DNA from: Candidatus Baltobacteraceae bacterium
Lineage (GTDB): Bacteria; Vulcanimicrobiota; Vulcanimicrobiia; Vulcanimicrobiales; Vulcanimicrobiaceae
Length of the DNA: 64,000 nucleotides
Reading direction: 5' to 3'
Assembly (NCBI GenBank): GCA_035502855.1
Contig: DATJTX010000029.1
Coordinates: 1 to 64,000, forward strand
The first letter of the stretch is position 1; the number at the start of each line of letters is the position of its first letter. Shown in pieces: positions 1-9,705 of the stretch. A program made the translations under genes and the position numbers. The notes under the pieces were generated by a model. That model did not search any database. It was not told the DNA's origin and saw nothing but the letters and a program-made list of their open reading frames with translations.

Positions 1-9
1 AGGAAACGA

Positions 10-289
10 GGGAAGCTCTGAAAAAGTCGCTGTACCGATCGCAAGGAGCATTTTCCGGTGCGAATCGAGGCGCATCCGAGGGAGCATAGCAACGCGCTCT
101 GTGACCGAGGATGCAACGAAGACCCGCACCGGAAAATGCCCATGCCCGAAGGGTTATGGCCGCGATGGCGCATCTCCATCGTCGTCGGCTCGGTCACAGA
201 ACACCCCGGCTATGCTCCCTCGCCGACTCCTCGGGTCTGCGGCCATCGGGGCCATAACGATCGGAGCATGGACTTCTTCAGAGCTTCCC
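10..289. repeat. Nested inverted-repeat element
   Basis: A roughly 280-base non-coding block is bounded by 19-base inverted arms at 10-28 and 271-289 with one mismatch. Inside it lie further inverted pairs: 35-41 with 258-264, 48-62 with 125-139 (15 bases, perfect), 77-90 with 209-222 (14 bases, perfect), 99-109 with 189-199 (11 bases, perfect) and 153-168 with 243-258 (16 bases, one mismatch). Nearly every base can pair with another in the block, which suggests a MITE-like or structured intergenic element rather than a gene. The stop codon of the neighbouring alcohol dehydrogenase lies exactly at its right edge. No transposase is present. Confidence 0.75.
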
Positions 290-1323
290 TAGCCGTTCGG
301 GACGATCACCGCGCGGCCGTCGACCGACCCGTCGTGCAGTGCCTGGTACGCCTCGGCAACGCGATCGAGCGGATAGCGGGTCACGTGCGCGCGAATCCCG
401 CCGCGCGCCGCCAACGCGATCAATTCCCGCATCTCGCCCATGCCGCCGAAGTACGGTGTGAAGACGCGCGCACCCCGGGCGATCCGCGCTTGTCCGTACG
501 TCATCGTGCCGCCGCCGAGGCCGACGATCGTGAGGTCGCCGCCCGGGCGAACGAGTTTGCGGCCCAGATCGATCGTCGGTTGCAATCCGACGAAGTCTAG
601 CACGAGGTCGGCCTGCTCGCCGTGGAGCAGCTCCATTGCTTCGCGCAGGGCGTTTTCGCCGGAGCGCACGGTCGCATCCGCACCGAGTTCCTTGGCCAGC
701 GCGAGTTTGTCGTCGGAGATATCGATCGCGATTACACGCACCGCGGTCGTCGAACGCAGAATTTGCAACGCGAGGTGGCCGAGGCCGCCGATGCCGATGA
801 CGACCACGGTCGCATCGGGTGTCAGCAGCGCGCGGGAGCGATTGATTGCATGATAGGGCGTCATACCCGCGTCGGTGAGCGGCGCGGCTTCGACCGGATC
901 CAAATCGCCGAGCGGAATGAGATAGCGCTCCGCGGGAACCAGGAGATATTCCGCCATGCCGCCGTCAACACCGAGACCGCAGGCGTTCATACTGCGAAAC
1001 GTCATGCAGTAGTTTTCAAAGCCGGCGAGGCAGGTGCGGCATTTTCCGCAACCCAGGGCACAATACACGGCGACTTTGTCACCGGCTTTGACGCGATGGA
1101 TACCGGCGCCGACCGCCTCGACCCAGCCCGTGCTCTCGTGGCCGAGTGTGAACGGCGGTTTGAAGAAGCTGGTCCCGGCGGCAGTCGCCGCGATCACGTG
1201 CAGATCGGAATGGCACGCGCCCGAGCCGGCAACCTTTACCAGCACTTGGCCCTCCGCCGGTTCGGGGACGGGCGCGTCGCGGATCAGCCTGGGACCGTCG
1301 TCAAAGAGCCGGTATGCGAGCAT
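289..1323 (-). CDS. Zinc-dependent NAD+ alcohol dehydrogenase
   Basis: A 344-residue medium-chain dehydrogenase that interconverts alcohols and aldehydes or ketones with NAD(H) in the cytoplasm. The catalytic zinc region ACHSDLH and downstream GHES are present, followed by four structural-zinc cysteines in CGKCRTCLAGFENYC, and a Rossmann glycine motif GIGGLGHLALQ. Length and layout match the family. The start at MLAYRLF was chosen because the longer upstream frame only overlaps dapD on the opposite strand and carries no family sequence. It is convergent with the palindromic block and divergent from dapD, only 36 bases away. The substrate cannot be told from sequence; the family includes secondary-alcohol and aryl-alcohol enzymes. 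Confidence 0.9.
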   Translation of the reverse strand: MLAYRLFDDGPRLIRDAPVPEPAEGQVLVKVAGSGACHSDLHVIAATAAGTSFFKPPFTLGHESTGWVEAVGAGIHRVKAGDKVAVYCALGCGKCRTCLAGFENYCMTFRSMNACGLGVDGGMAEYLLVPAERYLIPLGDLDPVEAAPLTDAGMTPYHAINRSRALLTPDATVVVIGIGGLGHLALQILRSTTAVRVIAIDISDDKLALAKELGADATVRSGENALREAMELLHGEQADLVLDFVGLQPTIDLGRKLVRPGGDLTIVGLGGGTMTYGQARIARGARVFTPYFGGMGEMRELIALAARGGIRAHVTRYPLDRVAEAYQALHDGSVDGRAVIVPNG

Positions 1324-1359
1324 GATTGGTTCTTCGCCGGGGCTAACGGTACGCCCGGC

Positions 1360-2181
1360 ATGAAGATCGACAAATTGCGCGAGCGTATCGAGTCGCTCGC
1401 CGCCGGAAAGGGCAACGTGCGCGGCCCGCAGGGACGCGCGATCGACGAGGTCATCGATGCGCTGGATGTCGGCGCGCTGCGTGCCGCCGAGCCGTCCGGT
1501 GACGACTGGGTCGTGAACGCGTGGGTCAAGCAGGCGATCCTGCTCTACTTCACGCGGCGCGAGGTAACGGTCATGGGTGACGCGCACGGATTACAATTCT
1601 TCGATAAGCTGCCGGTCAAGCGTAACTATAAGAAGCTCGGTGTCCGCTGCGTGCCTCCGGGCGTTGCCCGCTACGGCAGCTTTTTGGGGCGCAACGCGAT
1701 CTTGATGCCCGCCTTCGTCAATGTCGGCGCGTACGTCGACGAAGACACGATGATCGATACCTGGGCGACGGTGGGTTCGTGCGCGCAGGTCGGTAAGGGC
1801 GTGCATCTTTCCGGCGGCGTCGGAATCGGCGGTGTGCTGGAGCCGCCGCAGGCGACCCCGGTCATCATCGAAGACGGCGCGTTCGTCGGTTCGCGCTGCA
1901 TCGTCGTCGAGGGCGTGCGCGTCGAACGCGAAGCGGTGCTCGGTGCGGGGGTCGTCCTCACCGCAAGCACGCCGATCATCGACGTACGCGGCGGGCAGCC
2001 GGTAACGACGAAGGGCCGCATTCCGGCGCGGGCGGTCGTGATTCCGGGCTCGGTTCCCAAGCGCTTCGCGGCCGGCGAATACACCGTTCCGTGCGCGCTG
2101 ATCATCGGTACGCGCAGCGAATCGACCGATCGCAAGACCTCGCTCAACTCCGTGCTGCGCGACTTCGAGGTAGCGGTGTGA
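1360..2181 (+). CDS. dapD: 2,3,4,5-tetrahydropyridine-2,6-dicarboxylate N-succinyltransferase
   Basis: This 273-residue protein transfers succinyl from succinyl-CoA to tetrahydrodipicolinate in the succinylase branch of diaminopimelate and lysine synthesis. The N-terminal helical domain is followed by left-handed beta-helix hexapeptide repeats, including VNVGAYVDEDTMIDTWATVG and SGGVGIGGVLEP, as in DapD of other bacteria (about 274 residues). The ATG at 1360 gives the family N-terminus MKIDKLRERIE. The end overlaps the next gene by four bases (GTGA), so it is translationally coupled to the aminotransferase that performs the following pathway step. Confidence 0.95.
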   Translation: MKIDKLRERIESLAAGKGNVRGPQGRAIDEVIDALDVGALRAAEPSGDDWVVNAWVKQAILLYFTRREVTVMGDAHGLQFFDKLPVKRNYKKLGVRCVPPGVARYGSFLGRNAILMPAFVNVGAYVDEDTMIDTWATVGSCAQVGKGVHLSGGVGIGGVLEPPQATPVIIEDGAFVGSRCIVVEGVRVEREAVLGAGVVLTASTPIIDVRGGQPVTTKGRIPARAVVIPGSVPKRFAAGEYTVPCALIIGTRSESTDRKTSLNSVLRDFEVAV

Positions 2182-3308
2182 ATCCTCGCGTCCTGGAGAT
2201 CTCGACCTCGATGATTCGCGAGGTGGCAGCGAAGCGGCGATCCGGCTCGATCGATTTGGGTCTGGGCGAGCCCTCGCTGAGCCCCAACCCGGAGCATTTC
2301 GCCTACGCGATGAGGTATGTCGAAAAGCACGGGATCAAGTATACGGCCAACGCCGGCGACCCCGCGCTGCGCGAGACGATTGCACGCCACTACGACTACC
2401 CGGGCATGCACGAGGCGCAGAACGTCTGCGTCACGACCGGCTCGCAAGAGGCCATGTACGTAACGATCAAGACGCTGCTCGATCCTGCCCGCGACGAATT
2501 GCTGATCGTCGAGCCGACGTTTCCGTCGTACGCCAAGATGGCGCGGCTCGAAGGAATCACGACGCGCAGCGTCGCGATGCGCGAATCGGACGATTTCGCG
2601 CTCGATGCCGAGCGCGTTCTCGCCGCAATCGGTGAACGCACACGCGCGATCGTGATCTGCTCGCCGAACAACCCGACGGGGCGCGTTCTGCACGCCGACC
2701 AAGCCGGCGCTCTCGTTCGCGGGCTCGAGACGCGCGCCAGCGACCCGGTCTGGCTGATCCATGACGAGATCTATCGCGAGCAAACCTTCATCGAAGACGA
2801 AGCCTATTTGGCCGAACGTTATCCGCATACGATCGCAACCAACTCGATCAGCAAGAGCAATGCGCTCACGGGTCTGCGTCTTGGCTGGTTGATCGGACCG
2901 GAAGCGTTCGTCGTCAACGCGATCAAGACGCATGCCTGGCTCACCTCGTGCACGGATACCTTTGCGCAGCAAGTGGCGCTGCACGTCTTCACCGAACTCG
3001 GCGGCGTCAACGAGCACGTTTCGTGGTATCGCGCGCAATGGGCCGGCGTGCTCGAGGCGCTGGAGCGCAGCGGCCTGCGCTTCATTCGCCCCGAAGGCAG
3101 TTTTTACGCGTGCGTGCGATTACCCGAAGGCGTGCGTTCGTTCGATGCGTCGATGCAGCTCGCGGACGAGTACGAGGTCCTGGCGATTCCCGGCGTCGCG
3201 TTCGGCGAGTCGTTCGAGGGCTGGTTGCGCCTGAGCTGGGTCGCGCCGCTCGATCGCGTGCGCGAGGGCATCAAACGCATCGCGAAATATTGCAAGGAGT
3301 ACGTATGA
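2178..3308 (+). CDS. dapC: Class I/II aminotransferase, probable N-succinyldiaminopimelate aminotransferase
   Basis: A 376-residue fold-type I PLP aminotransferase. It contains the NNPTG motif that contacts the cofactor, and the Schiff-base lysine is K226 in NSISKSNALTGLR, followed by the conserved arginine. It starts at a GTG inside the dapD stop (four-base overlap). The coupling to dapD suggests it makes N-succinyl-LL-2,6-diaminopimelate from the keto acid, the step after DapD. The family (AspC/DapC/YbdL-like) is broad, so the pathway assignment rests on position and an additional aspartate aminotransferase role is possible. Confidence 0.85.
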   Translation: MNPRVLEISTSMIREVAAKRRSGSIDLGLGEPSLSPNPEHFAYAMRYVEKHGIKYTANAGDPALRETIARHYDYPGMHEAQNVCVTTGSQEAMYVTIKTLLDPARDELLIVEPTFPSYAKMARLEGITTRSVAMRESDDFALDAERVLAAIGERTRAIVICSPNNPTGRVLHADQAGALVRGLETRASDPVWLIHDEIYREQTFIEDEAYLAERYPHTIATNSISKSNALTGLRLGWLIGPEAFVVNAIKTHAWLTSCTDTFAQQVALHVFTELGGVNEHVSWYRAQWAGVLEALERSGLRFIRPEGSFYACVRLPEGVRSFDASMQLADEYEVLAIPGVAFGESFEGWLRLSWVAPLDRVREGIKRIAKYCKEYV

Positions 3309-3323
3309 GCGCGGAAGGCGCCC

Positions 3324-4769
3324 TCACATCGTCGTAACCGATTTGGTGACCAGATACGATTCGATTCCCTCGGTGCCGCCCTCGGAACCATAACCCGACT
3401 CCTTGACGCCGCCGAACGGAATCTCGGCCAGTGAAACGCCGAAGTGGTTCACGCCGATCATACCGGACTCGATGCCGCCGGTAAGCGCGATATGCTCGGA
3501 AACATCCTGCGTGAAGACGTACGCTGCAAGCCCGTAGGGTAACCGATTCGCTTCCGCGATCGCCTGTGGGATTTCGCGGAACGTGGTGATCGCGGCGACC
3601 GGACCGAAGGGCTCTTCGTTGAGAACGCGCGCATCGGCCGGAATATCGGTGAGCACGGTCGGTGGGTAGAAGAAGCCCGGTTGCTCGAGCGGTGCGCCCC
3701 CCAGCTGCACCGTTGCACCGCGCGCGAGCGCATCTTGCACCATCCCGTGGATCGAGCTGCGGCGCCGCTCGTTGGCCAGCGAACCCATCTGCGCGCCCTC
3801 TTCCAAGCCCGGCGCAACGCGAAGATCCGCGGCCGCGCGAATGAAACGCTCGGCGAATTGATCGTAGATGCTTTCTTGGACGATGAAACGCGAGGGCGAA
3901 ACGCAGACTTGTCCGGCGTTGCGGAATTTCGCGGCTACGGACGCGGTGACCGCGCGATTGAGGTCGGCACGCTCGGTTACGACGACCGGTGCGTGCCCGC
4001 CGAGCTCGAGCGTCGCGCGCTTGACGCCCTGCGCCGCAAGCGCGGCGAGTTGTTTACCGACCGCGGTCGATCCCGTAAACGAGACCTTGCGCACGATCGG
4101 CGAGAGGATCAACGTCGACGAGATATGGGCCGGATCGCCGAAGAGCATCTGGGCCGCATTCTCGGGCAAGCCGGCATCGAGCAGGGCTTGCATCAACGCA
4201 AGCGCAGTTCCGGGTGTTTCCTCGGCGGGCTTGATGATGATCGAGCAGCCGGCGGCCAGTGCGCCCGAAAGTTTCCGTGCCGGGGTGAGCGCCGGAAAGT
4301 TCCACGGCGTGAAGGCGACCACGACGCCGACCGGATCTTGCATCACGATCTGACGAACTGCCGGTGAACGCGCGGGCACCACGCGTCCGTAGGCGCGCCG
4401 GCCCTCTTCGGCGTTCCAATCGAAGATGTCGGCGGCAGCCAACACCTCCAGCCGCGCCTCGGCCAGCACCTTACCCTGCTCGAGGGTCATCGTGCGCGCG
4501 ATCGAATCGACGCGCTCGCGCATCAGCTCGGCCGTTCGGTGCAGGACCTTGGCGCGATCGTACGCGCTCGTCGCGCGCCAATGCTCGAAGCCGCGCGCAG
4601 CCGCAGCGAGCGCGCGCGCCAAATCGTCGTCGGTCGCGATCGGGAGTTCGGCTAGAATCGCGCCCGTCGCCGGATTGAGCACCGGCCGCGTTGCGCGCAT
4701 GCCCGCGCCGATGCGTTCGCCCGCAACCTGCAGATACAATTCGTTGTAAGAAGGTAGGGTCGCAGTCAT
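3324..4769 (-). CDS. gabD: NAD(P)+-dependent aldehyde dehydrogenase, succinate-semialdehyde dehydrogenase type
   Basis: A 481-residue aldehyde dehydrogenase that oxidises an aldehyde to the acid. Family signatures are visible: PWNFP, the general-base glutamate in LELGGHAP, the nucleophilic cysteine in NAGQVCVSPSRF and EEPFGPVA. Overall it resembles GabD-type succinate-semialdehyde and related dehydrogenases in length and motif spacing. The gene is convergent with dapC (16 bases between stops) and lies downstream of the M16 peptidase on the same strand. No GABA aminotransferase is nearby, so the natural substrate is unproven. Confidence 0.85.
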   Translation of the reverse strand: MTATLPSYNELYLQVAGERIGAGMRATRPVLNPATGAILAELPIATDDDLARALAAAARGFEHWRATSAYDRAKVLHRTAELMRERVDSIARTMTLEQGKVLAEARLEVLAAADIFDWNAEEGRRAYGRVVPARSPAVRQIVMQDPVGVVVAFTPWNFPALTPARKLSGALAAGCSIIIKPAEETPGTALALMQALLDAGLPENAAQMLFGDPAHISSTLILSPIVRKVSFTGSTAVGKQLAALAAQGVKRATLELGGHAPVVVTERADLNRAVTASVAAKFRNAGQVCVSPSRFIVQESIYDQFAERFIRAAADLRVAPGLEEGAQMGSLANERRRSSIHGMVQDALARGATVQLGGAPLEQPGFFYPPTVLTDIPADARVLNEEPFGPVAAITTFREIPQAIAEANRLPYGLAAYVFTQDVSEHIALTGGIESGMIGVNHFGVSLAEIPFGGVKESGYGSEGGTEGIESYLVTKSVTTM

Positions 4770-4804
4770 GATGAGGCCTCCCCTAGATTACCGCTTCAGC
4801 CGGG

Positions 4805-7489
4805 CTAGTACCCCCACGGACCCGGCGGACCGGCGTAGATTTCAACGAGCTGCGCGGGATCGAGATACTTCTGCGCCACACGCTCGACATCGGCGGCGGT
4901 GATGCTCGCAAACCGTTCGTTGAGCGTTCGATAATAATCCAACGGTAGATCGTTGGTCCCGATGTCCAGGAGCTGCTGCACCTGACCGTCGGCCGAGGCT
5001 TCGTCGAGCAGCGCGTCGCTGACCAGACGCAGCTTCGCGTCGTCGAGCTCCGTCTGGGTGACCGGACGCGTTTGCAGCGTTCGCAACTCCGAGCGCACGA
5101 AGTTGACCGCCTCGACCACCTTGTCGGGTGACGCGTTCATTTCGATTTTGAAATCGCCCCGATCGCGGCCGGCGTCGACCGAGCTGGCGACGCTGTAGAC
5201 CAGACCGCGTTTCTGACGCAGCTCTTGCCAGAGCCGCGATTCGAAATCGCCGCCCGCACCGAGGATTTGATTGAGGACCAGGAACGTGTCGTAGTCGGGA
5301 TTGTTGCGCCCGACCGCAGGTTCGCCCAGGCGCACGTAGACCTGGTTGGCGGCCGTCCCGACGTATTCGTGGCCCGAATGCGCCGCCGGAAACGGCATCG
5401 CGCGCGGATCGGGCTTGGGCCCTTGGGCGCTCCAACCGCCGAAGGCGTTCTCGAGGACGCTGCGCACTTGGTCCGGCGTCACGTCGCCAACGACGGCAAT
5501 GGTGGTGAGGTCGGGACGCCAGTACGTTCGCGTATAGTCGATGAGGTCGGCTTGCGTCAGCGCGCTGACGGTACTCTCGCTCGCGTGACGCAGCGAAGGA
5601 TCGAGCGGTGAGGCGAGCAGGCGCAGGTACAAGCGATCGATGATCACGCCCGAAATGGTGTCGTTCGACTGCAAGCTATTCGCAAGCTGATTGCGCTCGA
5701 GCGTAAACCACGGCTCGGCAAAGGTCGGATGCATCTCGCCGTCGGCGGCGATCGCAACGATCTTTGCGAAGTCGCGCGCAAGCCCGCGTGCGAGGAAGTC
5801 TTGGCCGTTGCTCACCACCGCACCCATCATGTCGATCGCTTTGCGCCGTGCCTCGAACGGATACGACGCACTGCCGTAGTCGGCCAGCGTGGATGCCAGA
5901 TCGCTGACGCCTTCCTCGCCCGCGGGGATGAACGCAGCCGAGGACGCAATTTGACCGGCCAAGACGAAGGTCGAACGATCCGTTTTTTCCTGAACGAGCA
6001 CCTTGATGCCGTTGGGCAGCGTGAAGGTGGTCGGATCCAGCGTGCTGCGCGCGGTCGTGGGGGTACGGGTTTCCTCGCGCAGCGCCGGCGGTTCGATGAT
6101 CGGACCGTTCGGCACGCGTTTGGAGAAATCGTCGGTGATCGTCGCGTTGCTCTTTTGCGAGTTGCTCAGCGGCGGCTGCGTGTTCGGATCGAGGTGGCCG
6201 ATCACCGTCGGACGGCTCAAATACTGACGCGCCACCGCGAGCAGCGAGGAGCCGTTCAGCGCGGCGAGACGATCGTCTTCGTCGCTGATTCGTTCGCCCA
6301 CGACCCCGTAGGTGTAGCCGGCGAGATCGCCGATGCCGTCGATGGAATCGGCCGCGTACAGCCGCTCGGCGATGGTGAGGCGCTTCGATGCATCGACCAA
6401 ATCCGGCGAGAAGCCGGCGGCCAGCGTTTTCGCCATCGTGCTCTCGAAGATGCGCGTCGCCTCTTGCGCGGTGTGTCCCGGATTGAGCACGATGTAGACG
6501 TCGAGCAGTCCGCCCTTGAGCTGCGTGTCTTCCTCGGTCTCGAGTGCGATCGCGACGTTGCTCTGCACCAGCGCCTTATAAAAGGGAGAGAGCTGGTTCT
6601 CGATCAGCGTGGCGAGCGTGCTAATCGCGGGTTCACCCTTTTCGGTGTCGCCGGGCACGGCGTAGGCGACATCGATCACGCCGAACGGAAACGGCAGATC
6701 CGAGGTGACCGACACGGTGTGGGAAACCGGCGTCGGATCGCCGGGGCGAAACGGCGGCAGCACCTTGCGCGGAATCGCGCCGAAATCGCGCTCGGCTTTG
6801 GCAAAGATCACGGTATGGTCGACGTCACCCGACACGACGAGCGTCGCATTGTTCGGCGCGTACCACTCGTGATAGTACTTGGCGATGTCGGCGGCGGTCG
6901 CGCGCCGCACGTCGCTGATATATCCGGTCGGCGTGCGACCGTTCGGCTGGCCGGGGTACGCGGCGGCGCGAACGCGTTCGAGGAGATTGAAGAACGGCGA
7001 GCCTTCGTCACCTTCGAGTTCGTTGAGGACGGCACCGCGCTCGATATCCCAGTCGGCTTGCCGCATCGCCGCGTGTTGCATGCGATCCGCCTCGATCTGC
7101 AGACCAACGTCCACCTTATCCGCGGGCATCATGAAATAGAACTCGGTGTAATCGTATGAGGTCTGCCCGTTCATCTGCGCGCCGAGCCGAGCGACGATGT
7201 CATCGAGGCCGCCCGCGCTCATATCGTCCGTGCCGCGAAACATCATGTGCTCGGTCGCGTGCGCGAGACCGGTTTTGCCCGGTGTTTCGTAGAGCGAACC
7301 GAAGCGATACCACATCGCGGTCTGGACGACGGGTGCGGCGTGATCCTCGACCACCACCACCCGCAATCCGTTCTTCAGCGTCGTCTCGTAGATGCCGGCG
7401 TCGCCCGGACCGCCGGTCTGTTGCGCGCGAGCGCTCGCGCTTACGATGAGCGCGAGCCCGCAGGTAAGGAGGATAGCCAGTCGTCTCAA
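4805..7489 (-). CDS. Exported M16 family zinc metallopeptidase, two-half (pitrilysin-like) form
   Basis: An 894-residue protein with a signal peptide (MRRLAILLTC, hydrophobic stretch, SARAQQ) and two tandem M16 halves. The first half has the inverted zinc motif HATEH at residues 77-81, with a downstream glutamate in the NELEGDE region as likely third ligand. The second half keeps the M16 fold sequence but lacks HxxEH, so it is probably the inactive clam-shell partner. Such periplasmic peptidases degrade or process small polypeptides. The ATG overlaps the stop of ftcD by four bases. Its own C-terminus ends in a proline/glycine-rich tail. Confidence 0.9.
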   Translation of the reverse strand: MRRLAILLTCGLALIVSASARAQQTGGPGDAGIYETTLKNGLRVVVVEDHAAPVVQTAMWYRFGSLYETPGKTGLAHATEHMMFRGTDDMSAGGLDDIVARLGAQMNGQTSYDYTEFYFMMPADKVDVGLQIEADRMQHAAMRQADWDIERGAVLNELEGDEGSPFFNLLERVRAAAYPGQPNGRTPTGYISDVRRATAADIAKYYHEWYAPNNATLVVSGDVDHTVIFAKAERDFGAIPRKVLPPFRPGDPTPVSHTVSVTSDLPFPFGVIDVAYAVPGDTEKGEPAISTLATLIENQLSPFYKALVQSNVAIALETEEDTQLKGGLLDVYIVLNPGHTAQEATRIFESTMAKTLAAGFSPDLVDASKRLTIAERLYAADSIDGIGDLAGYTYGVVGERISDEDDRLAALNGSSLLAVARQYLSRPTVIGHLDPNTQPPLSNSQKSNATITDDFSKRVPNGPIIEPPALREETRTPTTARSTLDPTTFTLPNGIKVLVQEKTDRSTFVLAGQIASSAAFIPAGEEGVSDLASTLADYGSASYPFEARRKAIDMMGAVVSNGQDFLARGLARDFAKIVAIAADGEMHPTFAEPWFTLERNQLANSLQSNDTISGVIIDRLYLRLLASPLDPSLRHASESTVSALTQADLIDYTRTYWRPDLTTIAVVGDVTPDQVRSVLENAFGGWSAQGPKPDPRAMPFPAAHSGHEYVGTAANQVYVRLGEPAVGRNNPDYDTFLVLNQILGAGGDFESRLWQELRQKRGLVYSVASSVDAGRDRGDFKIEMNASPDKVVEAVNFVRSELRTLQTRPVTQTELDDAKLRLVSDALLDEASADGQVQQLLDIGTNDLPLDYYRTLNERFASITAADVERVAQKYLDPAQLVEIYAGPPGPWGY

Positions 7490-8325
7490 GGTGTCCCCAA
7501 ATAGTAGCGAGCCGACGCTTCGACCGCGGCTCGCGGAATTAGACCGACGAGCTCGCTTCGGCGAATGGTTACGTCGTTCATGGCGGCCAGGCGCGCGATC
7601 GACTCGACGATACGATAGAGCGGCGTAGCCTGCGCATCTGTGACGTTGAGCGATACTTGCACGACCCCCTCACTCAAGCGCAAACCCAGTGCGCGCAGCG
7701 TGCGCAGCCCGCCCGAACGTTCGCGTAGCGCACGGGCGATGGCTTTGGCGACGGCGAGATCGCCGGTCGCCAGCTCGACGTTGAAGGCGATCAAGAGTGG
7801 ACGCGCTCCGACCGCGATCGCGCCGGCGCGCTCGTGTTTGGCGATCTCGCCGACGTCGGGCGGCATGCGCACGAAGCGCGCCTCCAGCCCTTCGAATTCT
7901 CCGGCGCGCACGTCGGCGAGCAGCCGCCGGTCTTGCGATCGGGCGGCGGCACCGTAGAAAAACGAAGGAATACGATGCGTCTGCCAGATGCGCGCGGCCG
8001 CTTCGTGCGCCAGCTTTACGGCATCGTCGAGCGTCGCACCGTCGAGCGGCACGAACGGCAGTACGTCGAGCGCACCGATGCGCGGATGCACGCCGCGATG
8101 CTCGCGCAGGTCGATATGCTGCGCCGCCACGCCGGCCAACGCGACCGCGGCGTCGAGCACGCTTGCCGCTCCTCCCGCGATCGTGAGCACGCTGCGATGA
8201 TGCACCGGATCGCTGGTGCGGTGCAGCACGTGCGCGCCGGCGGAATGCACGGCCGCTACCGCGGCGTCGATCGTTTCGGCCGATCGCCCCTCAGAAAGAT
8301 TCGGAACGATCTCGAAGAGTGCCAC
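7486..8325 (-). CDS. ftcD: Glutamate formimidoyltransferase
   Basis: A 279-residue formiminotransferase, the size of the N- plus C-terminal formiminotransferase domains without a cyclodeaminase domain. It starts with the typical PNLSEGR signature and has a histidine-rich catalytic segment SDPVHHRSVLT. The enzyme transfers the formimino group from N-formimino-L-glutamate to tetrahydrofolate (histidine degradation and one-carbon metabolism). No hut genes or cyclodeaminase are nearby. It lies between radA (6-base gap) and the M16 peptidase (4-base overlap), a co-transcribed but functionally mixed set. Confidence 0.88.
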   Translation of the reverse strand: MALFEIVPNLSEGRSAETIDAAVAAVHSAGAHVLHRTSDPVHHRSVLTIAGGAASVLDAAVALAGVAAQHIDLREHRGVHPRIGALDVLPFVPLDGATLDDAVKLAHEAAARIWQTHRIPSFFYGAAARSQDRRLLADVRAGEFEGLEARFVRMPPDVGEIAKHERAGAIAVGARPLLIAFNVELATGDLAVAKAIARALRERSGGLRTLRALGLRLSEGVVQVSLNVTDAQATPLYRIVESIARLAAMNDVTIRRSELVGLIPRAAVEASARYYLGTP

Positions 8326-8331
8326 GACGAA

Positions 8332-9648
8332 TCAGGAAAGCGCGGCGGCGATCGCCGAAGCGACGTCGCGATGCGCTTCGGGCGAGAAGATCGTCCGATA
8401 GCCGAGCTTGCGCGCTTCGGCTTCGCGCCGCGCGCTTGCGTTCACGCTGCGCAGCTCACCCGAGAGTCCAAGTTCGCCGAAGGCGACCGCGTGCGGAGGG
8501 AGAGGACGGTCGCGAAACGATGACGCGATCGCGAGCGCGATACCGAGATCCGCTGCGGGTTCGCTCACGCGCAAGCCGCCCGCCACCGATGCGTACACGT
8601 CGTGTGTGCCCAGGTGCATGCCGACGCGGCGCTCGAGGACCGCCAGGATCATCGCAAGGCGCGCCTGATCGAGGTTGTTCGCCAGACGCCGGGGCGTGCC
8701 GTAGCTGCTCTCGCCGACGAGGGCCTGCACTTCGATCAGCACCGGTCGCGAGCCCACGATAGAAGCCACGACGCACGAGCCGCTGGGGCGATCTTCGCGC
8801 CCCGCGAGAAAGAGTTCCGAAGGGTTGAGCACTTGATCGAGCCCGCGGTCGTGCATGGAGAAGACGCAGATCTCGTCGATCGAGCCGAAGCGGTTTTTGT
8901 ACGCGCGCAGAATGCGATGCTCGCCGCTGGTCTCACCTTCGAAATAGAGCACGGTGTCGACGAGATGCTCCAGGAGCCGCGGGCCGGCAATTGCGCCGTC
9001 CTTGGTGACGTGTCCGACGATGAACGTAGCGCAACCGCTGCGTTTGGCGAATTCCATCAAAGCCTGCGTGCAATCGCGAATCTGCGTGATGCTGCCGGCA
9101 TAGGATTGCGCATCCGGGAGCCACACGGTTTGAATCGAGTCGACGATCGCGGCGATCGGGTCCGTGCGCGCGAGCGCATCGAGCACCGCTCGCAGATTGG
9201 TCTCGGCATGCACGAGCAGCGGTGCGTCGATGCCCAGCCGCTGCGCGCGGAGTTTCACCTGCGCCGAGGATTCCTCGCCGCACACGTATACCACGCGTCC
9301 GCTTGCGCACAGGCGCGCCGCGATTTGCAGCAAGAGCGTCGATTTGCCGGCGCCCGGCGGTCCTCCGATCAGCGTCACGCTGCCCGGAACGATGCCGCCG
9401 CCCAGGACCGCGTCGAATTCGCTCATTCCGCTGCGGATGCGGGCGACTTTCGTGCTGTCGATCGCGCCGAGTTCGACCGGTGCAAGCGCGGCGGTTCGCG
9501 CGGCGCTCGCGCCGGCGGAGCGAGCCGGAACCGCGAACGGACGCTCGTCGAAGGAGTTCCAGGCCTCGCACTGCGGACAGCGGCCCAGCCATCGCGTCGA
9601 TTCGAAACCGCACGCATTACAGAAGAAGACCGACCGCGTTTTGGCCAT
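8332..9648 (-). CDS. radA: DNA repair protein RadA
   Basis: A 438-residue RadA (Sms) protein. The N-terminal C4 zinc finger (CNACG ... CPQC) is followed by a RecA-like ATPase with Walker A GGPPGAGKST, the RadA-specific KNRFGS motif and a C-terminal Lon-protease-like domain. RadA is a DnaB-like branch-migration helicase in homologous recombination. The start MAKTRSVFF was chosen because it places the zinc finger at the N-terminus; the longer frame upstream overlaps the divergent cmk gene. In Firmicutes radA also lies near the yacL-ispD block, here about 18 kb away. Confidence 0.95.
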   Translation of the reverse strand: MAKTRSVFFCNACGFESTRWLGRCPQCEAWNSFDERPFAVPARSAGASAARTAALAPVELGAIDSTKVARIRSGMSEFDAVLGGGIVPGSVTLIGGPPGAGKSTLLLQIAARLCASGRVVYVCGEESSAQVKLRAQRLGIDAPLLVHAETNLRAVLDALARTDPIAAIVDSIQTVWLPDAQSYAGSITQIRDCTQALMEFAKRSGCATFIVGHVTKDGAIAGPRLLEHLVDTVLYFEGETSGEHRILRAYKNRFGSIDEICVFSMHDRGLDQVLNPSELFLAGREDRPSGSCVVASIVGSRPVLIEVQALVGESSYGTPRRLANNLDQARLAMILAVLERRVGMHLGTHDVYASVAGGLRVSEPAADLGIALAIASSFRDRPLPPHAVAFGELGLSGELRSVNASARREAEARKLGYRTIFSPEAHRDVASAIAAALS

Positions 9649-9705
9649 GTCCGTGTGTTGTACCGCCGGGTGGAACCGAACTCCTCGGCGAACGGCGGCT
9701 CGACG

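Noticed and set aside
58-600. Open frame on the plus strand through the palindromic block
   Set aside because: It crosses the alcohol dehydrogenase on the opposite strand, has no family sequence and arises from high GC.
1324-1587. N-terminal extension of the alcohol dehydrogenase
   Set aside because: It lies opposite dapD and shows no dehydrogenase sequence; the family N-terminus begins at 1323.
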